Below are positions 11,559 to 23,285 of a DNA stretch of 64,000 nucleotides, piece by piece. A program made the position numbers and the translations under genes. The stretch comes from Colletotrichum lupini (lineage: Eukaryota; Ascomycota; Sordariomycetes; Glomerellales; Glomerellaceae), in the NCBI RefSeq assembly GCF_023278565.1, contig NC_064673.1:1984001-2048000 (forward strand), read 5' to 3'. Within the stretch, counting starts at the first letter, position 1, and each line of letters starts with the position of its first letter. Under the pieces are notes generated by a model. It was not told the DNA's origin, did not search any database, and worked only from the letters and a program-made list of their open reading frames with translations.

Positions 11559-13222
11559 CTACATAGACTTTGCACACCTCATACATGGTACATTTTGCGA
11601 TACCATTCCCGATATCTGATCCGTGATGTACTCCTGCCTGGAACTGACCGTTCCCTCGGCGTCTCTCCTCAAAAATGACACATTTCTCCGGTACGTAGTT
11701 GTTCCATCCTCATTCTTGATCACGTACAACTCGTGATCTATTGGTGCGGCAAACATCCTGTTCTCTTCAGGAGGGAAGGAGAACTTCGCGAGCGCGACTG
11801 GATCCTTTTCAATCGTGCCGTCGATCAAAGATATCCCATGTTCGACCTCGATGCTTCGCCGGCCGATCCTGTACAAGGTGCCAACGTCTGTAAAGCCTTC
11901 TTTCGGCGCGGCGAGCTCAACCATAAACTCCAACGCTTCCAGCCTCAATTTCAGGTCTCGACATTTGTTGGATACGAAAGACATTGGTGATAAGAAACCG
12001 CTCTCGAATGTGAAGCTGGCGTGCGGACGGTCGTCGGGATACGTCTTCCTCAGATGTGACGCTCGCCTTGCCAGCTCTATCGTTCTGCGGAAACCCTCGA
12101 CATGCTTGTCGAATCTTGTCTCCTTCTTGCCACCAATCGTATCTATCTGTATCTTGGCCATCTCAAATCTCATCAACATGCTGCAAATCGCGACCTTTGC
12201 CGCCGATTCTGTCTGAGGTAACGAGTCGTCAAACTCGGTGAGCTTTTCATGGAACTGGCCTAACCGCGTCTCGAGATCCTGCCGATCGAAGGCTGTTGGT
12301 TCGCCAGATACAAATCGGATGGCGTGGATCATCAAGTCGTCGATCGCGCTCTGTGCTTCCCCCAGACTCTCGATCTTGTCTGGTATCGGAACTTCGAATC
12401 CTAACAGACCCGGTACCGCAGCGTCTGCGGACGGTTTTATTCCTAAAAAGAACGAGGCAAAGCTCAGTCGCCGGAATATCGGCATCAGATAGTCGTGCGC
12501 CCACGAAGAGCAGCCCACCCGGTTGAGGATCATGATACCGTGCTTGCAGTGCCGGAGCGCGGCCTCGACGTCGCCCTGGAGGTACTCGATGCAGATGAAG
12601 AGGATACACACCAGCAACACGAGCTGCTCATCCTGCGCGGATTTGATTCTCTGGATAGCCGCGCTATAGTGACTCAACGCGAAATCGTTTCCAGGCTTCT
12701 GTCTCGTGACACGGGCGCCGTCGTGGAAATCCTCGTACAGGGAGCTAATGGCCAGGACGGCATGACGCACGGCGGGCTCAAAGTGGCTGAACTGTACAAC
12801 TAGGTGCGTCCAAAAGTACGTGTCCATCGGACCCGACAAGACGGGCCCGACCATGTGAGAAAAGAACTGGAAGGCTCTGCCCTCACGCTGGTCGTGAGCG
12901 GTTAGCTGCTGAGGCCGATACCACGATAGGCCGTGTTCGAGCGTCGGCTCGTAGCCGGCGCACTGCCGGCCACTCGATGTGCATCGCATGCATTTGGGCT
13001 TGGTCTCGTCGCACTTGACCTTTCGAGCTCTAGTTGGTTATCATCCCAGAGTCAGCCAAGGCCTCCCAAGCAAGATTTTTTCCTTTTTGCCATTTGAGGG
13101 ATAATGAAAGGTAAAGGTTCGGAAGGATCTGATTCCAGCAAGCCACTGAGGGGAATAGGCAAAACCCACTTGCATGTCCGACATCCCGTCTTCACCTTGG
13201 GACTACCCTTCCGGGGCGGCAT
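11559..13222 (-). CDS. Zn2Cys6 fungal transcription factor
   Basis: Two exons, 13222-13170 and 13029-11559, encode 507 residues. The 140-nt intron (13030-13169, donor GTGGGT, acceptor CTAG) falls inside the DNA-binding domain, as is common in this family. Joining restores the canonical six-cysteine pattern C14-X2-C17-X6-C24-X6-C31-X2-C34-X6-C41, which binds two zinc ions and recognises CGG-type half sites. The rest of the protein is mainly helical and resembles the fungal-specific transcription factor middle region, beginning with a segment (FFWTH-like, residues about 70-130) that is common after the zinc cluster. It lies about 1 kb upstream of the secreted esterase on the same strand, so local control of that gene is possible but not shown. 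Confidence 0.9.
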
Positions 13223-14262
13223 GTCGTGGTAATAGTATGCGAGATGGCGATGAGCTCCAGCGTTCGATTATCCCGTAGTTATTTGCCGTTCCCGTTGATT
13301 GTTTTCCTTTGAGAAAGTGGGGCAAAGTCCGAAGGTATGTTTTAATAGTGTTACTGTCTCACCGACAATCAAACGATGACAGTAGACGAGGGTATGTTTG
13401 TGTGAGCGTGTGAACACGTGGGTAGGCGTGTGTGTTTGGTTGGTAATACGCGGGTACCTTGGCACTAGTTGAGCTCAGATGAACAAGAAATCAGTCAGAA
13501 CGGGGCCAGAGCGAGGAGCAAAGAATAAGGTGCGGATAGAGACGGGGATACGGAGTAAAAGGTAAAGGTAAATGAATTAGAGACGAAAGGTCGTTTGGGG
13601 GGCGCTTGGCTGAGCTGGCTGGCAATTAGAAAATCTTGTGCGGCCCCAGTCATGATGGGGAAGAGAGGCAAAAGATCTCTCTCTTATGGGGCTAATGCGA
13701 GCCCTCTTCAGCCAGTGAGACGCGTAAGTGTTCGTGTGCAAAAGGGGAAGTTCAGGAATGGGGTTGGGATCAGATAGAGAGCTTTGCGGGGACGGCAGAC
13801 GGCCTCCTTATCCCTGTCGTAACACCGACTAACCCGAACCCGAGGCTTAGCTTAAGGTAAAGGTTGCCAAGCCCGCTTTAAGTTTACCCTACGGATAGTG
13901 CCTCCACACGTCCGGCCACTGCCGGGATGTGGGTATCGGCCCTGCCGCACGCCGCGCCGATTTACCAACAAGGCCGCTGTCCGGGGACGGGTGTGGTTCT
14001 CTCTATTGCCCGGATACCGGGCACCGATGGGATGTATCACTTACTTAATTTTGACGACATTCTTTGATCGAGTAGGATCATAGAGCTGTCGTGGGATCAC
14101 TCTGAGTATGGTGTCTTCTCATGCACTTTTAGGACTGAGGTCAAAGGAACGTGTAGGTATTTAATCTTTTCAGTAGCTTAGAACATGACGCAGAATTTTT
14201 CCAAGCTCATTGCATAAACAGCTTGAATTTCATGTGCTATCTTCAATGACTGCCATTTCCCA
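13223..14262. other. Promoter region of the regulator and 3' flank of the methyltransferase
   Basis: It contains a GT-rich stretch near 13390-13440 with one CACGTG at about 13,414. No convincing gene, RNA or repeat was seen. Confidence 0.45.
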
Positions 14263-17200
14263 TCACTCCTGCGACTCCTCAGAAGGAGAGGCATCCTCGG
14301 GCTTTTGCGCATAGACAACGTGACTGAAAATGTTAGCATGAAAAGCCCACAGCAGAACGCGAGGCGTGACCTTACATTTTCCAATAAGCGTGCATTCTCT
14401 TATCCTTCAGATCTCTCCGAACGCCTGCACATAGGGCAAGCACCTCCTCCCTGGACCATTCCAAAACACGGGTCAGAAGAGCAAGGGACAGCCCCTCGAG
14501 ACCGAGATTGAGGTTGACAAATTGCCACTTTCCGAGACTTTTTAGATGGGGATCCGCAGGCCAGGTGTTGAGAGGTAGCTTGTAGTCTTTACGGACAATG
14601 TTGATAAAGCCAGCGTTCTCTAGGTCCGCCTTGTTGTGGGCCAGACTCTCCAGCGGCCGTCCGATCTTTGTCGCGGCTTCTTGTAGCAGCTCGTGCCACT
14701 TCCACAAGTCAGAGTCCTTGGGAACTGAAGCATCGTCGCAACCAGGCGGTAATTCGAGTCCCGCGACTTCAAGATGACCTCCCGGAGTCAAGCCACTACG
14801 TGAGACAGGCGTGATGTTCAGCAAAAGCGCAAGAACCAGCGCAGTGGGTAAGAAGGGTTGTCTTACTTGTAAATCTTCTTAATCATCCTTTCCTTGTTCG
14901 CGAATGCGCCGTCCATGCTTCTGCAGTAGATGAAGTCAAAGGGCTCGTTCCAGGTCCATGGCTTTTCTAAGTCGTCGACCTCAAACACACAATTCGGAGG
15001 CGCCCTAAACCAATGGTAAGTAAGATGCTAACGCAGTTGATTTGAAGAACGTCAACATACCACTCAGGCTGAATGGGGCTCAGGTCAACGCCAATGACCT
15101 ATTGAATGTCAGACTCCATCATCCAGTTGCCTCGGAAATTCATCTTGTCGGATTAGAAGTCCAATTTAACCACGGCATATAACTAACTGCGCAGGGGCTA
15201 ATTAGGGGCCCTATTTACGATTATTATAACTAGCCTAACCTACGGTTAGAACCTCTTTTTTATACTTATTACGTAAATATTTATATAGTTTAATTAATCT
15301 CTTTATTAATTTATAGTTTAAACTAACTATTTTATAATAAGAATATTAATACTAATTAGTAATTAAATTTTATTATTATAAATTAGTAAGGTATCTCGCT
15401 ATATAAAAAAACGACTTTTTAATATTATATAAAATAAGAAATTCGTATTAATTAATTTTATAAAAATAAATAAAAAAAGAGACGATTTTTAAATACCGTA
15501 CGGAATTAAGTAATCGTAGCCCTTTATTATTTATAAAAAGTTGACGTTTATTATATTGAACTACGTTAATTAATAAAATAGCTTAAGTAACTAGCTTTTT
15601 ATTATTAATTTAAGTAGCTTTTTTATTAAATAACTTTTTTATAACCGGCTCGTAATTAAAAATTAACTAGTTAAATTAATAAAAAGAAATATTTATATAA
15701 TAACTACTTACTTAATTAATTAGCGTAACGGACGAGCTTAATAATATAATATAAGAGAGTATTACGTAATTAAAAAAAGGGATTTTTAAATACAAATATT
15801 CTTAGTAAGTATAATAAGAACTTATATAAAAGTTATAAAACTAAGAGATTTATAGTATATAAAAAGGCTTAATATTATAAAGATTTTATAAATACGGCCT
15901 CGAAGCTTACGATTTAAATAACCTCTTTATAACCCCCTTAACTATTCTCTAAGTATTACTTAAGAATATAATATAAGGGACGGTTTAATAAAAAAAAGAG
16001 GGGATTTAGAAATTTTAATAATATTAAGTTAAAAATGTTATAGATCTTAAAAATTAACTTAAAAAAAAGGTAGCTATTTTAAAATAGTTTTATAACCTCT
16101 TATTAAAGTTACAATTAACTTAAAAAAAAGCTAAGAAAATACGGCTCTAAAAAAAGAAAAAGAATTTTCTAAAGGGCTACTAAGGAGCTCTTTTTTATAT
16201 TAAAATCCTAGTGCGCGATTATTAATTTTAAAAGATTAACTAAGTAATAAAAGGGATCGCTAATAAGTAATGATTAGCTAACCGTAATTAAGCTATAAAA
16301 AAAATTACTTAAAAGATATAAAATAGGGTATTAAAAAGCTATAAAAAAAGATTTTTAAAATATTTAGCCCTATTAAGTACGAGTAATAAGTAGTATTTTC
16401 GATAAGTCCTTAAAGCTTATAATCTTATAAAAAAGAGGGCTTAACTTCGTTAACCGTACTTAACGGCCTATATAGTTTTTAATAACTTATATAGCTCCTT
16501 TATAAATAGCTTAGTATTTATTTTTAACTATTTTTATAAAATACTACCCTAAAAGATGTAAGTTAAAAAAAGAAGCTATTTGAAAATTATAAAAAGTACG
16601 AGGCTTAAAAAGCTAGAAATATATAAAATAATAAAAATTAATAACTAGTAAAGATCCTAAGACTAATTATTATATCTTTTTATAATAATATAAACGTCTA
16701 TTATTACTATTAAAAAAAGAACTATTAAAACTTACTTTTTTATATTAAATAAAAAAGAGGATCTTAGTAAGTATAATAATTAGCGATTTAAAAGGGTAAT
16801 AATAATTATTAAAAATAATAAAAACGAGAGTAGTAATAAAACGGCAAGAGGAAGTAGGAATTTTTTAAACCCTAATAAATTCGTTAAATAGTAAAAGTAC
16901 GGATTTATTATAATCAGCGCGCGGATTAAATATATTTTTATTAAAATTAAATACGCTAATAATTATTAATATAAGTATAAGTTAGAGTATAACCCTTAGC
17001 GAGTTAAGGTAAAAAAAAGAAGATAAAACCCGATCCTAAATAAAATCCTAATCCCTTATAAATAAGTAAATATTAACCTAAACTATTAAGGGACTTAAAT
17101 ATATAAAATCGTAGATTAGCTAAATAGTAAGTAAATTAACATAGTATTAATTTATTTAACTAAGGTTTATAAAAAAAAGGGGTTATAGGAGTAACTCCTA

Positions 17201-20200
17201 TTTTATAAAATTATAAACGATCTTAGTTACTAACTAAACGAATAGTTCGTAAGTATAAGCCTAGGAATTACGAAAATAATTAATAAATTCTTTTATAAAT
17301 AAAGAGTATTATTAACGTAGTTATAGTTATAAGAACTATATAAAATCTTAATAATAATAATTATAAAAAAGGAATTCGTATTATAAAACTAGGTATAAGT
17401 CAATAGGGCGTATAATCGCTTTAATAAATTTAGAAAAAAAGTAAACGACGCAGATTTCCTCTTTATAATTATTAATAATAATTTATTGTTATAAAAGGAT
17501 ATATAAAAATAAAATATAATATTAAAAATATAATAATTAACGATTTTATTTATTTCGATCTATAGCTCGTTACTATTATTAATATAAAGTTCGGTATTAA
17601 TTAGTTAATATAAAAAGAGGTAAACGACCCGAAGTTATTAATAATATATAGCGATATAAAGATCGTATATAAATATTAAAAATATAATAATAAATATAAA
17701 GTAATTTATAAATTTTAAAAAGATCTTTTTAAAAAAGAAATTATACTTTAAAAAGAAGTATAAGGTCTTATAAAAAACCCTAATAATATTTTATAATTAT
17801 TATAAAAAGGTCGGGATTAGGAAATATTAATACTATTTAGTAATTAATATCGTACTTATAAATAAAGCTTTTAATTATTATTATAAAGTAGTACGTAATC
17901 TTAATTAAAACGACTTTTTTAGTATTATTAACGTAATCTAAAGCCGCTTTAAGACTTATAATAAGAACTTAGAACTCTTATTTAAATTATAAGCGATTTT
18001 GTTATATATTTATAACTAGGATAATAAAAAGTAAATTATAAATAAAGATCTTTAAAGAGCTTATTAATTAAATTAATAAGCTAGTAAAAACCTAGTTAAA
18101 TAAGGGAATTAACGAGCGGAAAGTTAAATATTTTTATATTATAATTTAGTACGTACTAAAAATAAAACTAACCCTATACTAAGTACTTAAAAATTACAAA
18201 ACGCTCTACTCGAGGCTAAGATCTAGTTTTAATATTAAAATAAAAATACTATACTAAACCTATTTCTAAGTATATAACGGCCCTTATTAATAATATTAAG
18301 TTAATTAAATATATAATAAAAAAAGAAAAAAGGCTAAATACGGTAATTATTAATAAGGAGGCCTGGATTGATTAAATAGGCCGAGATTTAACTTATAAAT
18401 AGGGTAATAAAAAAAATGATATTATATTTATAAAAAGAATAGATATTAGTTAAATAACTACTCCGAAAAAGAGTATACTAAATTATATAAATAATATAAA
18501 AAATCGAGGGTAGTAAATAGTAAAACTAGCCCTTATTAATTTAACTAATTTTTTATTATATATAAAAGTAAATCCGAGGGTATAGAACTTAGTAATAGTA
18601 GCTAAAGTAGTAACTTAGAGTATTTACCTCTTATAAGAAATTTAGAAAATAAAGAAGATCTTACCCCCTATATTAATAAATTAGATTATAACGAAATTAA
18701 TAATATAAATTACTTTTTTTTTATCCCGTTAGTTTCTAAAGGATATATAAAACTAAATAAATAAATAGTAATAAAAGCTCTCAATAAGTAGGCTTTTATT
18801 TATAAATAATAAGGGAAGGTCCCTTAAATAACGAATATAAAAGTAGCTAAAAGGGCGAATTTAAAAGGGCTAAAGCTTATTTTTTTAATACTTAAGGAGA
18901 AGACGTTATTTTTTTTAATATTTAAAAAGAAAGAATATAATACTAAGTAAATCTAGGGGTAGCTAGAGGGGTCCTATTTATACTACTTAGATTATTTAAA
19001 TACTAAGCTCGTATAAGTATTTTACGTAAGTAAAAAGTATAGCTTAGATAAATTTTATAAAATTATCCTAAATACTAAGGTATTATAATAGTTAATAAAA
19101 AAAAAGTAATTTTAAATATTATAAAAGATCGTATTAATAATACTTAATACGTTAATAACAGGTATTATAAAGATTAGTTTTAACTTAAATAAAAAAATCG
19201 TTGCCCTAGGTATAGTAAAAGTAAAGACGTACTTTAAAACGATAACTTTTTATATTTTACTTATTAATACTTTATTTTTATTATATTTAAAAAATATAAA
19301 TTAACTAAGTATTATATTTAATAATACGAGGAATAGAATCTTTCATAATAAGTATTTTAAAATAGTTAAACGACGATAGGGGTATATATTTATAAAACTT
19401 ATTAATAATACGAAGTTAATTAATTACTTAACGGAAAGTAAGCTTAGATAACTATACTAAAGATTTAGGTACCCGTTAGTTATAAGGCTATATAACTTTT
19501 TAAAGTAATTAAGTAATAATAATATCAAAATAGGGGTACTAAAATAGTTAATAAAAGTATATTATTAATACTAAATAAATGCGCAGAGCCTATGTAAATT
19601 TAAATTTAAATTACGTAATAAGCTTAATTTTAATTAAGAAATCGTTGTTAATATCTTTTATTTAAATAGTTAGCTAGTCCTATATATAATTAACGTAGCT
19701 ATATCTTTTTAAATAGGGTAATTCTTTTAGGATTTATAAATAAAAATAATATAAGTAACTTTATAAAGGGAATAGATCGATATATACGAAGGACCGCTAA
19801 ATAGTATTAAAACCGATATTAATACTAGTTTTAAATTGGTAAAATTTAAAAAACATACGATAGTTTATAATATATAGCTAAAAGTTATACCCGTTAAAGC
19901 GTATTATAGTATTAAAAAAGTAAAAAGGGTATACTAATAATTAAAAAGGGCGTTTAAAATTATTAAAAAGAAAATCCCGATTTTATTAATAACGAATGCC
20001 TCTAGATAGTACACTTAAATATTATAATAATATTATAGGGCCTAACGGGCTTATATTAATACTATTAATATTTAAAATATATTTAAAAACGACCTTAGCC
20101 TCGCTATTATTACTAAATATAAACTAACGAGCCTAAGTAATTAAAAAAATAATACGGGTACTACGTAAAATAAATATAAAAAAATAAGTTAATAAAGTAA

Positions 20201-23200
20201 TTACTATACGTAATAGGCCCGATATAGGGGGTAATTTAAATATATTACTAAATTCGGATATACGAGTATAATACGAAATTATTTAATAATAAACTAGGCT
20301 ATATAAATTAATTTTTATTAACGAGCGATTTTACGTAGTTATAAAGGATCGTAACTAGCCTTTTAAAGTATTAATTATAATAATTAGATTACATTATATA
20401 GATCTTAATAACGTAATTTCTAATTTATAAAAAGAAAAGAGCTAAGGGAAACTATATAACTCGTAATAGAAGTATAAAAAATTATCCTTAACGAGATCGT
20501 TATAGTAATATTAATAAACGATAAAAAAAAGGAAATTACTAAAAAAATATTAATACTATTAGTAAGACGTTATAAAAAATTATAATAATAAGCCCTAATA
20601 TAGTAATTTATTATTAATAATAAAGTAATTAATACCTTTTATATGATAAAAAAAAAGCTAATTTCGAACTAGTAATTAAACTATATAAAAAAAGTATAAT
20701 TATATTAATTAAAAAGCTTTATAAGGGATTAGATCTTATTAAAATAAATACTCTTCGTAATTAAAAGGTTTATTAATTTATTTTTTATAACCTAGAAAAG
20801 TATATAAACCTCTATATATTTAAATCGTAAATAGTTCGTAAAATTAAAAAAAAAAGAATACCCTAGTTATATAAAAAGTTTAAGTATATAATCTAGGGGT
20901 ACGGTAACGTTAAAAAGGCGACGCTATTTATATAATTACTTATTATATAGTACTATAATTAATAGTTAATAATAATACTAATAATATCGCTATAAAAAAT
21001 ATATAAGATTTAGAGCTATAATATTACCTAGGCCTATACCTAATCGGCTACAGGGCTTATAAAAAAATCCTAGCCTATTTACTAAAAAAAATAGCTAGTA
21101 AGTATTTAAAAAGTACGATTATTAAAGTACTTAAGCTACTATATAGGCTCGTAAAATCGGGTACTTATTAATAAGCTATATACTACGATTTTTATATTAA
21201 TTAATTATTAATAATTATATTTACGTATAACCCGTACTTATTAATCTCTAAGTACGAAGGTAATTAATTTAAAATTATTAAAATATAAACTAACGATATA
21301 TTAAGCTTATTTAATATTAATTTTATAAAGAAAAAGGATAAGGAGCTCTAAAAAGCAAGCTTTATAACGAAGCTAAAAGAGGTTCTTATAATAAATACTC
21401 CCCTAGTATTTAATAATAGGATTTTTATTATTAAAAAAGGAACTATTATTTTTTAATAAAAGAGGTAGAGCGAGAAGATTAACCTTATTAATTTAAATAT
21501 AACTAATATTAAAAAATAATATAAGGCTAAGCTTACGTAAGGAGTATATATTATAAATATTTATTAACCCGAAGTAACGTTTAATTTTACTAAGGTAGCG
21601 TAAGCTATAAATTTAACTAAATAAAACGTTAAAGTACTTAATAAATAGCTTAAATAATAATAAATAAATCTTAATCAAAGCCTCGTTTATTACCTAATTA
21701 ACTTTATAACTAATAAGCTCTACGTTTTAATTAATAAGTTATTTATAAATAATAATAACCTTATTTTATAATTAGGGTATATTATTATCTTAGTTAATAA
21801 AAATATAAATAAGAGCGAATTTATTATATATAATAATATAATCTATTACTTATTAATTAAAAATAAGCGAATAATAAGAAGTATATTAGTATTAGAGGTT
21901 TATAATATAATTAATAGTATTAACCTCTCTTATATAATTTTAATAATACTAAAGAAAATTACTAATTAACTTAGCCTTTTACCGATTTTAATAGTTATTT
22001 ATACCAATTCCTATTCGCTATACGAATACCTTATTAAATTAGGAATAAAAAAAAAAGAGGTTTATAATTAATATTATAGCCCTTAGGTAATTATATAAAA
22101 GGCATAAGATATTTAAAATCCGTTAAATTAATAATAATAATAACCTCGCTAATACTTTTATAAAAGTAGTACTTAATAAGGGGTTAAAATAATTCGTAAG
22201 TAGTAAAAAGATTAATATATATAAAGAAAAATAGGTTATATAAAAAGAATAAAAAAAAGGAGTAAAAAGAGATAACTTAATAAATAGACCCGAGGTCGAA
22301 TTATACTTCTAATCATAATAAGTAAATTAATAAAAAAAAGAGAAAGTTAGTATTAAATTAGAAGTTTAATTTAATTATAATATATAACTAACTATATAAG
22401 GGCTAATTAGGGGCCTTATCTACGATTATTATAGCTAGCTTAACCTATAGTTAGAACCTCTTTTTTATACTTATTATATAAATATTTATATAATTTAATT
22501 AATCTCTTTATTAACTTACGGTTCGAACTAACTACCCTATAATAGGGATACTAACACATCTTCTAACCTCTATGTATACAAATTTGTCTGCTAAAGCGAC
22601 GTGTCAGTGGCACAAAACCGTGATTCTATAATTGAGCATGACGAACCGAAATCAATGGCCCAGATTCCGGTTCCGGTTCCCATATCCAACACCCGTTTTG
22701 CGGTTCTGTGCGCAGGACACAGGGCTAACTGATCCTCGAGCTGTAGCAGCCAGATTCGATGTTGCAAATCTAGGGTCAATTAGCAACTCGCGGGAATCTT
22801 GTGTCCAAGGCCATAAAGACGAAGCAGTCGCTCACCGAGACGGTCATTCTCAGGCTTCAGCCAAATTTGCGTTAGAATAGCATCAGGCCCGGGATCAGTT
22901 TGTTGCTCACCTCATCATTGGGGAAGCTATACTCTGCTCAAAACATTAGGATATGCTTTTGCAGAGCTTGAATGATGAGGGTACATACTTCCCGAGCTCA
23001 TGGAATGATACGTCCGTCCATTCTCAGCTTGATGCTCGAGGATACTCGATCTCAGAGAGGCCAGCGACGAATGCTCGGAATGCTGTCAAGATGTCAGGCA
23101 GTTATTATCTCGTGTGTCACTGCTAATGCAAAGCAACGATGAGACTCACGTCATCTCCATATTCCGACGTCGGGTCATCCGCTGGCGTGGCTGGCTACTC

Positions 23201-23285
23201 ATTCGGAATCTCGTCAGCATACAACCCAGGGATCCACAAATAATAATCTCGTTGATGCTCTTCTTACATTCTGAGGCTCCTGCAT
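14263..23285 (-). CDS. LaeA-like SAM-dependent methyltransferase, split by a retrotransposon in intron 7
   Basis: Eleven exons on the minus strand: 23285-23268, 23194-23150, 23082-22989, 22933-22911, 22854-22836, 22769-22647, 22590-22568, 15098-15061, 15004-14867, 14795-14376 and 14323-14263. They sum to 1,002 nt and encode 333 residues, a usual length for this family. All introns are GT-AG and 52-73 nt, except intron 7 (15099-22567), which is 53 nt plus a 7,411-bp Copia element and its 5-bp duplication. Family landmarks run in order: LRSSILE and ENGRTYH, YSFPNDE, ENDRLDLQH, the SAM-binding motif DMGTGTGIWAIDF (residues 95-107), VIGVDLSPIQPEW with Asp120, PPNCVFEVDD, and GLTPGGHLEV. Relatives include LaeA, a global regulator of secondary metabolism, but many paralogues have unknown substrates. 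Exons on both sides of the element keep normal base composition and have no stop codons. Whether the 7.5-kb intron is still spliced is unknown. Confidence 0.87.
15141..15145. repeat. Target-site duplication CATCT, left copy
   Basis: CATCT immediately precedes the element and is repeated at its other end (22557-22561). It belongs to intron 7 of the methyltransferase gene. Confidence 0.93.
15146..15351 (+). repeat. Left (5') LTR of Copia copy 1
   Basis: 206 bp. Its outer part keeps GC-containing sequence (TGTCGGATTAGAAG, CTGCGCAGGGG), while its inner part is reduced to A and T. It matches the right LTR apart from C-to-T and G-to-A changes. Confidence 0.9.
20700..22270 (+). pseudogene. Copia pol relic: reverse transcriptase and RNase H
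   Basis: Read on the plus strand through many stops and frame-compatible substitutions, it shows Copia landmarks: KKLYKGLDLI near 20,715, IQGYG near 20,890, a degraded catalytic block (TNDILSLF) near 21,290, and an RNase H region (GYIIILVN, NKSEF, YTNSYSLYEYL) from about 21,770 to 22,030. The acidic catalytic positions are partly changed, for instance Asp to Asn in a G-to-A direction. This fixes the element as Ty1/Copia and gives its orientation. It is not functional. Confidence 0.85.
22351..22556 (+). repeat. Right (3') LTR of Copia copy 1
   Basis: 206 bp, exactly the length of the left LTR. Here the damage is the mirror image: the inner (left) part is AT-only while the outer (right) part keeps unmutated sequence such as ACGGTTCGAACTAACTACCC. 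Confidence 0.9.
22557..22561. repeat. Target-site duplication CATCT, right copy
   Basis: Repeat of the CATCT at 15141-15145. Removing the element and one copy leaves a 53-nt intron, the normal size for this gene. Confidence 0.93.

Larger units (their letters stand above)
15146..22556 (+). mobile_element. Ty1/Copia LTR retrotransposon, RIP-decayed, complete
   Basis: The element is 7,411 bp, flanked by CATCT duplications and bounded by two 206-bp LTRs that start TGTCGG (left; TATTAA in the right copy) and end in ACTAACA (right; ATTAATA in the left copy). It is coded on the plus strand: remnants of Copia reverse transcriptase and RNase H can be followed near its 3' end. The whole interior is AT-rich, full of TA dinucleotides and stop codons, with no open frame over about 60 codons, as expected after RIP. 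A purine-rich tract (AAAAAAAAGAGAAAG) precedes the right LTR, as a polypurine tract should. It cannot encode active proteins. A second copy of the family lies at 43872-51297 in the opposite orientation. Confidence 0.93.

Noticed and set aside
14372..14824. The 150-codon minus-strand frame as a complete methyltransferase fragment gene
   Set aside because: Splice sites join it to exons on both sides; its apparent start and end lie in introns.
15146..22556. AT-rich block as mitochondrial DNA insertion or centromere core
   Set aside because: It has LTRs of equal length, a target duplication and Copia pol remnants, so it is one decayed retrotransposon.
22591..22779. A 62-codon open frame containing a SAM-binding motif, as a separate small gene
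   Set aside because: Its start is intronic; the real coding part is exon 6 (22647-22769) of the split methyltransferase, and its last codons are intron.
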